Part shown: positions 62,999 to 64,000 of the stretch, one piece after another
Layout of the letters: every line of letters starts with the position of its first letter
Position numbering within the stretch: position 1 is the first letter of the stretch
Source: Streptomyces orinoci
GTDB lineage: Bacteria; Actinomycetota; Actinomycetes; Streptomycetales; Streptomycetaceae
Assembly (NCBI RefSeq): GCF_003121295.1
Contig: NZ_PHNC01000031.1
Location: forward strand, 994,439 to 1,058,438
Length of the DNA: 64,000 bases
Direction: 5' to 3'
Position numbers and translations under genes: made by a program
Notes under the pieces: generated by a model
What the model saw: only the letters and a program-made list of their open reading frames with translations
Told to the model about the DNA's origin: nothing
Databases searched by the model: none

Positions 62999-64000
62999 GT
63001 GAGCACTCTCAGCGTCGAGATGCTGGCCGCGGCCCCCGCCGGACCGATCACTTCGGCAGGTCACGCACAGCTGGGCATCGCCGTACTCGTCGGCATAGCC
63101 GTCATCGTCCTTCTCATCACCCGCCTCAAACTGCATGCCTTCCTCTCCCTCACCATTGGCTCCCTGGTGCTCGGCGCGGTCGCCGGGGCGCCGCTGGACA
63201 AGGTGATCACCAGCTTCGGCAATGGCCTGGGTGCCACGGTGGCCGGAGTGGGGGTCCTGATAGCCCTTGGCTCCATCCTGGGCAAGCTGCTGGCCGACTC
63301 CGGCGGTGCCGACCAGATCGTGGACACCATCCTGGCCCGGACGGGCGGCCGTTCGATGCCCTGGGCCATGGTGCTGATCGCCGGGGTGATCGGGCTGCCG
63401 CTGTTCTTCGAGGTCGGGATCGTGCTGCTGATCCCGGTGGTGCTGCTGGTCGCCAAGCGCGGCGGCCACTCCCTGATGCGCATCGGCATCCCGGCCCTGG
63501 CCGGGCTGTCGGTGATGCACGGCCTGGTGCCGCCGCACCCCGGCCCGCTGGCGGCCATCGACGCCATCGGCGCCAACCTGGGGGTCACCCTGGCGCTGGG
63601 CGTGCTGGTCGCGGTGCCCACCGCCGTGATCGCCGGACCGCTGTTCTCCAGACTCGCCGCCCGCTGGGTGGATGTGCCCCCGCCCGAGCGGCTCACCCCC
63701 CAGCGCCCCTCCGAGGAACTCCGCCGGCGCCCCGGTTTTGGCGCCACGGTGGGCACGGTGCTGCTGCCGGTGGTGCTGATGCTGGTCAAGGCGCTGGTGG
63801 ATGTGGTGGTGGACGACCCCCGGGACCGCCTCCAGCGGATCGCCGATGTCATCGGCTCCCCGCTGATCGCCCTGCTGGCCGCGGTGCTGCTGGCCATGTT
63901 CACCCTGGGCCGGGCGGCCGGCTTCGGCCGGGAACGGCTGACCGCCACGGTGGAGCGGGCCCTGATACCCATCGCCGGGATCCTGCTGATCGTCGGCGCG
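62999..64000 (+). CDS. gntP: GntP-family gluconate:H+ symporter (3' partial)
   Basis: The open frame from GTG 62999 (AGGAAG 5 bases upstream) runs to the window edge, 334 whole codons; the family is about 440-470 residues, so the C-terminal quarter is missing. Many membrane helices are visible (LGIAVLVGIAVIVLLITRLK; VLIALGSILGKLLADSGGAD; LIAGVIGLPLFFEVGIVLLI). The motifs GLPLFFEVG and HGLVPPHPGPLAA are diagnostic of GntP transporters. Imports gluconate across the cytoplasmic membrane for GntK. Confidence 0.95.
   Translation, partial: MSTLSVEMLAAAPAGPITSAGHAQLGIAVLVGIAVIVLLITRLKLHAFLSLTIGSLVLGAVAGAPLDKVITSFGNGLGATVAGVGVLIALGSILGKLLADSGGADQIVDTILARTGGRSMPWAMVLIAGVIGLPLFFEVGIVLLIPVVLLVAKRGGHSLMRIGIPALAGLSVMHGLVPPHPGPLAAIDAIGANLGVTLALGVLVAVPTAVIAGPLFSRLAARWVDVPPPERLTPQRPSEELRRRPGFGATVGTVLLPVVLMLVKALVDVVVDDPRDRLQRIADVIGSPLIALLAAVLLAMFTLGRAAGFGRERLTATVERALIPIAGILLIVGA

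Overview
High-GC actinobacterial chromosome, almost certainly Streptomyces or a close relative. Support comes from GC-rich third codon positions, frequent GTG (and some TTG) starts, near absence of TTA codons, and families typical of streptomycetes: XRE/DUF5753 with DUF397 and DUF6879, HTH proteins with DUF2690, an SCO4848-type membrane protein, and MocR, MerR and ECF regulators. From memory, the order folD - DUF3017 - mdh - betaine locus - trpS - dac - SCO4848 - sdhCDAB - GH20 - ECF sigma - mutase resembles the S. coelicolor SCO482x-SCO487x core. I saw no rRNA, tRNA, CRISPR array, phage or transposase gene.

Layout. 1-5.3 kb: the 3' part of folD and a DUF3017 gene, two paralogous membrane-anchored HTH/DUF2690 regulators (the first has a TTA codon), mdh, and a small secreted protein. 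5.5-10.7 kb: accessory redox and regulatory genes (MerR + aldo/keto reductase behind a MerR-type promoter, PhzF/LysR, VOC/AraC, an NmrA-like reductase). 10.9-18.3 kb: a choline/glycine-betaine operon (aldehyde dehydrogenase, GMC oxidoreductase, ABC ATPase, double-length permease, binding lipoprotein, small ORF). 18.3-21.5 kb: a three-gene operon (two AhpD/CMD proteins and an ICL/PEP-mutase-like enzyme) divergent from a MocR regulator. 21.7-34.8 kb: secreted and lipoprotein genes, an EamA transporter, a methyltransferase, a double-HTH Lrp protein, ornithine aminotransferase, trpS, a 2'-5' RNA ligase-like protein, BrkB, a D,D-carboxypeptidase, an oligopeptide-binding lipoprotein, and a divergent TetR/reductase pair. 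34.9-37 kb: two paralogous alpha/beta hydrolases around a MerR gene. 37.2-41.2 kb: the most unusual block, a whiJ-like locus with DUF6879, two XRE/DUF5753 regulators, DUF397, and a two-domain hypothetical protein present once fused and once split into two overlapping genes. 41.2-43.9 kb: DUF4287/GNAT, an ornithine cyclodeaminase-like protein and two small secreted proteins. 43.9-47.3 kb: sdhCDAB. 47.6-57.2 kb: GH20 hexosaminidase, a 4 x ~101-bp tandem repeat, a GT4 glycosyltransferase, a DUF4328 - ECF sigma - membrane protein unit, and an orphan methylmalonyl-CoA-mutase-type protein. 57.2-64 kb: a secreted peptidase, DUF1266, amidase, and the gluconate locus gntR / gntK-gntP (gntP runs off the window).

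Themes. Central metabolism (folate C1 pool, malate and succinate oxidation, Trp charging) is interleaved with osmoprotection and many one-component regulators. A dispersed GC-rich element, whose core contains CGCGCAGTTCCCCGCGCCC or a variant and which ends in a hairpin, occurs at six sites. Five lie exactly between convergent genes, and at two the element supplies the stop codon of the upstream gene. It looks like a mobile or recurrent terminator-like module. Start positions were chosen from ribosome-binding sites, overlaps and family N-termini, and are less certain where stated.
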